Part shown: piece by piece, positions 6,170-7,736 of the stretch
Layout: each line of letters opens with the position of its first letter
Position numbering within the stretch: the first letter of the stretch is position 1
DNA from: CAYWFP01 sp964457365
Lineage (GTDB): Bacteria; Planctomycetota; SZUA-567
Reading direction: 5' to 3'
Length of the DNA: 7,736 nucleotides
Assembly: GCA_964457365.1 (NCBI GenBank)
Contig: CAYWFP010000139.1
Span: 1 to 7,736, forward strand
Made by a program: the position numbers and the translations under genes
The notes under the pieces: model-generated
The model's database searches: none
What the model saw: only the letters and a program-made list of their open reading frames with translations
What the model was told of the DNA's origin: nothing

Positions 6170-6752
6170 TTCCTCCCGATGCCATCACCACGGCAAGCGA
6201 AGCCCTTGATCGGACAAGGCAAGCAAGAGAGGTGGCGCGAACCGTAAACGGGGACGACGTGAGGCAAATTACGCCATCTTCGTCTATGTGCCTGCAGGCC
6301 TCTGCGTCTTCTCGCATGGGCCAAAAAAGGCCACAGCAGAAGAGCTGTCTTTGTCCCAAACTGTTAAGAAGTATATCTTCGTAATCAACGGAAACATTAT
6401 TTTTATCGGGCTGATTCGTTTTCCACTCCCGATAAAGCCGATTAGATTCTCTACGAAATACCTCCGGATCGGAGAACTTCTCGAATGCTTGCTGGCCGGC
6501 TTCTGTGACACTCCAGCGCCCCTTGTTCTTGATCATCCATCCGGCCTTGACCATGTCGATTGTGCAAAGCGGGTTATCTTATCAAAACGCCTGACACCGG
6601 GAGTTTTTTTCGTATTCTGACATCTCGAAATCAGAAAGCTCCAGCTCCTCCGACGCACGACGGATAACTTCTCTTGCCGGAACAGGCTCATTCGATGAAA
6701 TCAATATCTTCAAAACCTTGCGCTGGATTTCGCCGGCACGGCGGACTGTGAG

Positions 6753-6780
6753 AGGTCGGGGGTGAAATTCCCCCCGGCCT
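6753..6780 (-). terminator. GC-rich hairpin after the methyltransferase gene, possible terminator
   Basis: A ten-base-pair stem (one G-U pair) with an eight-base loop: AGGTCGGGGG pairs with CCCCCGGCCT on the plus strand. It begins about 20 bases after the stop codon of the methyltransferase gene. No T-run follows on either strand, so it is not a classical intrinsic terminator; it may still end or stabilise the transcript's 3' end. Confidence 0.35.
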
Positions 6781-6799
6781 ACTCGACTGATTATTGGAC

Positions 6800-7675
6800 T
6801 CAGTCCAGCGGCGGGCCGTCGCTCGCGTCCATGCCGCCGGGCTCTTCGCCGGCTTTGTCCTTCCAGGCCACGTTGACCGAGAACGGCGTTTCGGGCGTGC
6901 CCAGGAGCGGGTATGCGCGCGTTTCGAGGTGGCAGAAGCCCGCGCCGTGGACCAGTTCCCGCCAGTGCGACCAGGTCCAGTAGCCCGGCAGGCGGCGGAC
7001 GGTGGTCTCCACGCGCGGCGGCTCGCCCTCACCCTCGTCGATGACGAAGAGGATGCGCTCGTCGACGTAATCGGCGCCGCGGGTGCGCTCGATCACCTTC
7101 GAGCAGGTGCGCCGTCCGTCGCGGACCACCCAGGCGGCTTCGCGTTCCCCGTACCGGCGCAGCAATTCGTCCAGCCGGCCTTGCGCGTATTCCTCGCCCG
7201 CGTTCTCCGGCGCGCCCGGGAACATCAGGAACCCGCCGGGATGCAGTGTCGCGAAGAGTCCGGCGAGGATGCGTTGCAGGCGGTTCCAGTCCGGTTCGTC
7301 GCCGAGGCGCGCGTGCAGAATCCCGTCGACGGGATGCGGCGCGTATTCGGCCAGTGCGCCGGTCGGCGCCTGGAAGAACGTCGCCGGTGCGTCGTGAGCG
7401 CGCGCCAGTTGCGTGGCCGCGTCGACGGCCTCCGGCGTCGTGTCGGCACCTCCGATCGCCAGCCCCATGTCGGCGAGGGCGATCACCCGTTCGCCGAAGC
7501 CGCAGGCCGCGTCCAGCAGCGTCCGTGCCTCGACCAGCCGTGCGAGTTCGCCGAAGGCCAGCGCCAGAAGGTCCTCGCGCGCCAGCAGGCGCCACTCGGC
7601 CTCCCACTCGCCGCGGCGATACCAGTCCCAGCGGTAGAGCATGTCCCAGTCGGTTATCGGCGCACTCTCGGCCAT
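6800..7675 (-). CDS. Class I SAM-dependent methyltransferase
   Basis: A complete 291-residue protein with a Rossmann-fold methyltransferase core. Motif I is LLDAACGFGERV (residues 53-64), the SAM-ribose acidic position is probably Asp78 in GADTTPEAV, and the post-core LHPGGFLMFPG (144-154) is typical of the family. The N-terminal 50 residues are rich in Trp, Tyr and Arg (DWDMLYRWDWYRRGEW type), a cap often seen in small-molecule methyltransferases. The C-terminal 20 residues are acidic and Gly/Pro-rich. AAGGAG seven bases upstream supports the ATG. Its G+C is about 70%, well above the sugar operon, and it is separated from the operon by the broken Mrr remnant and a separate promoter. It is therefore probably not part of the heptose pathway. 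The substrate is unknown. Confidence 0.8.
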   Translation of the reverse strand: MAESAPITDWDMLYRWDWYRRGEWEAEWRLLAREDLLALAFGELARLVEARTLLDAACGFGERVIALADMGLAIGGADTTPEAVDAATQLARAHDAPATFFQAPTGALAEYAPHPVDGILHARLGDEPDWNRLQRILAGLFATLHPGGFLMFPGAPENAGEEYAQGRLDELLRRYGEREAAWVVRDGRRTCSKVIERTRGADYVDERILFVIDEGEGEPPRVETTVRRLPGYWTWSHWRELVHGAGFCHLETRAYPLLGTPETPFSVNVAWKDKAGEEPGGMDASDGPPLD

Positions 7676-7694
7676 GGCGGCTCCTTAGGACCCG

Positions 7695-7736
7695 TTAAGC
7701 AATAAGATCGGGATTTCGCTCGGCGCGCCGACGGTC
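7695..7736 (-). CDS. Possible last codons of an upstream gene, cut by window edge
   Basis: Thirteen codons reading DRRRAERNPDLIA and then TAA are open to the window edge. The stop lies 19 bases before the methyltransferase start codon, a normal operon spacing. The sequence is GC-rich and reads like a plausible protein tail, but it is too short to identify and may be chance. Confidence 0.3.
   Translation of the reverse strand, partial: DRRRAERNPDLIA

Larger units (their letters stand above)
6090..6752 (-). pseudogene. Remnant of Mrr-type restriction endonuclease N-terminal winged-helix domain
   Basis: Residues read from 6752 give LTVRRAGEIQRKVLKIL, then VPAREVIRRASEELELSDFE and SEYEK. A shifted frame supplies TPGVRRFDKITRFA. 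The original frame then resumes with TIDMVKAGWMIKNKGRWSV, TEAGQQAFEKF and RLYREWKTNQP (to about 6375). Together these resemble the roughly 100-residue winged-helix domain at the N-terminus of Mrr-like restriction proteins. Two compensating indels break it. One is at a run of seven A (minus strand, about 6602-6608), one base too many. The other is near 6561, one base too few. Between them the original frame meets TGA and TAA (6584-6579). No ATG, GTG or TTG start is evident at the left of the conserved part, and no convincing nuclease domain follows. The frame runs to 6090 through unrecognised sequence that contains the operon promoter. The DNA here is AT-richer than either flank. Sequencing error in the A run is a possible alternative for one of the indels. 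Confidence 0.55.

Noticed and set aside
6131..6290. The tail of the Mrr-relic frame contains GGIDIKR, faintly like the catalytic region of Mrr nucleases
   Set aside because: The match is only a few residues, the surrounding sequence does not align convincingly, and the stretch overlaps the promoter.
6319..6332. GGCC-A6-GGCC as a terminator
   Set aside because: The stem has only four pairs and no trailing T-run, so it is too weak to call.
6794..7705. A 303-codon open frame on the plus strand
   Set aside because: It is antisense to the methyltransferase in GC-rich DNA, with Arg/Ala/Val-rich composition and no domain; the minus-strand frame has motif I and a good ribosome site.
1..7736. CRISPR array, tRNA, rRNA or insertion sequence
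   Set aside because: No regularly spaced repeats, no tRNA-like cloverleaf, no rRNA segments and no transposase or terminal inverted repeats were seen.

Overview
The window is bacterial DNA read almost entirely from the minus strand. The only long gene-sparse stretch is about 5886-6800. A block of five tightly packed minus-strand genes (positions 1-5885) looks like one nucleotide-sugar operon. It is probably from a Gram-negative-type surface polysaccharide (LPS, capsule or O-antigen) locus, although the same heptose pathway also feeds S-layer glycans in some Gram-positives. I cannot name a genus. By eye the block is about 50-57% G+C, while the methyltransferase gene at the right-hand end is near 70%. 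This suggests that the sugar operon is an acquired or exchangeable accessory locus beside higher-GC DNA.

Layout in the direction of transcription (right to left). At the right edge there may be the last codons of an upstream gene (7695-7736), then a high-GC class I SAM-dependent methyltransferase (6800-7675). A GC-rich hairpin (6753-6780) follows its stop codon. Next is an AT-richer stretch with the broken remnant of an Mrr-type restriction-endonuclease N-terminal winged-helix domain (about 6375-6752, frame open to 6090). Embedded at the end of that frame is a near-consensus sigma70 promoter (TTGACA, 17 bases, TATACT; 6141-6169) pointing into the operon. It is followed by a structured leader of about 250 bases with several dyads and a possible 36-codon leader ORF that stops one base before the first operon gene.

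Operon genes in order: (1) a 748-residue cobalamin-binding-type radical SAM protein with an added zinc-ribbon and two Rossmann-like segments; (2) a ColD-like sugar 3-dehydratase of the DegT/AHBA fold, in which the PLP lysine is replaced by histidine; (3) an extended SDR, NAD-dependent sugar epimerase/reductase type; (4) a D-glycero-alpha-D-manno-heptose 7-phosphate kinase (HddA type); (5) the first 144 codons of a sugar-1-phosphate nucleotidyltransferase resembling the heptose guanylyltransferase HddC, cut by the window edge. Genes 1/2 and 4/5 overlap, and the other junctions are 27 and 42 bases, which fits one transcript.

Working together: HddA and HddC are the kinase and guanylyltransferase of GDP-D-glycero-alpha-D-manno-heptose synthesis. 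The SDR and the 3-dehydratase would modify the activated heptose, plausibly to a 3-deoxy heptose. The radical SAM protein may add a further radical step such as C-methylation, deoxygenation or epimerisation. The combination is the main point of interest: it predicts a modified GDP-heptose whose exact structure I cannot derive from sequence. Isomerase (GmhA), phosphatase (GmhB), any 4,6-dehydratase and glycosyltransferases are not in the window.
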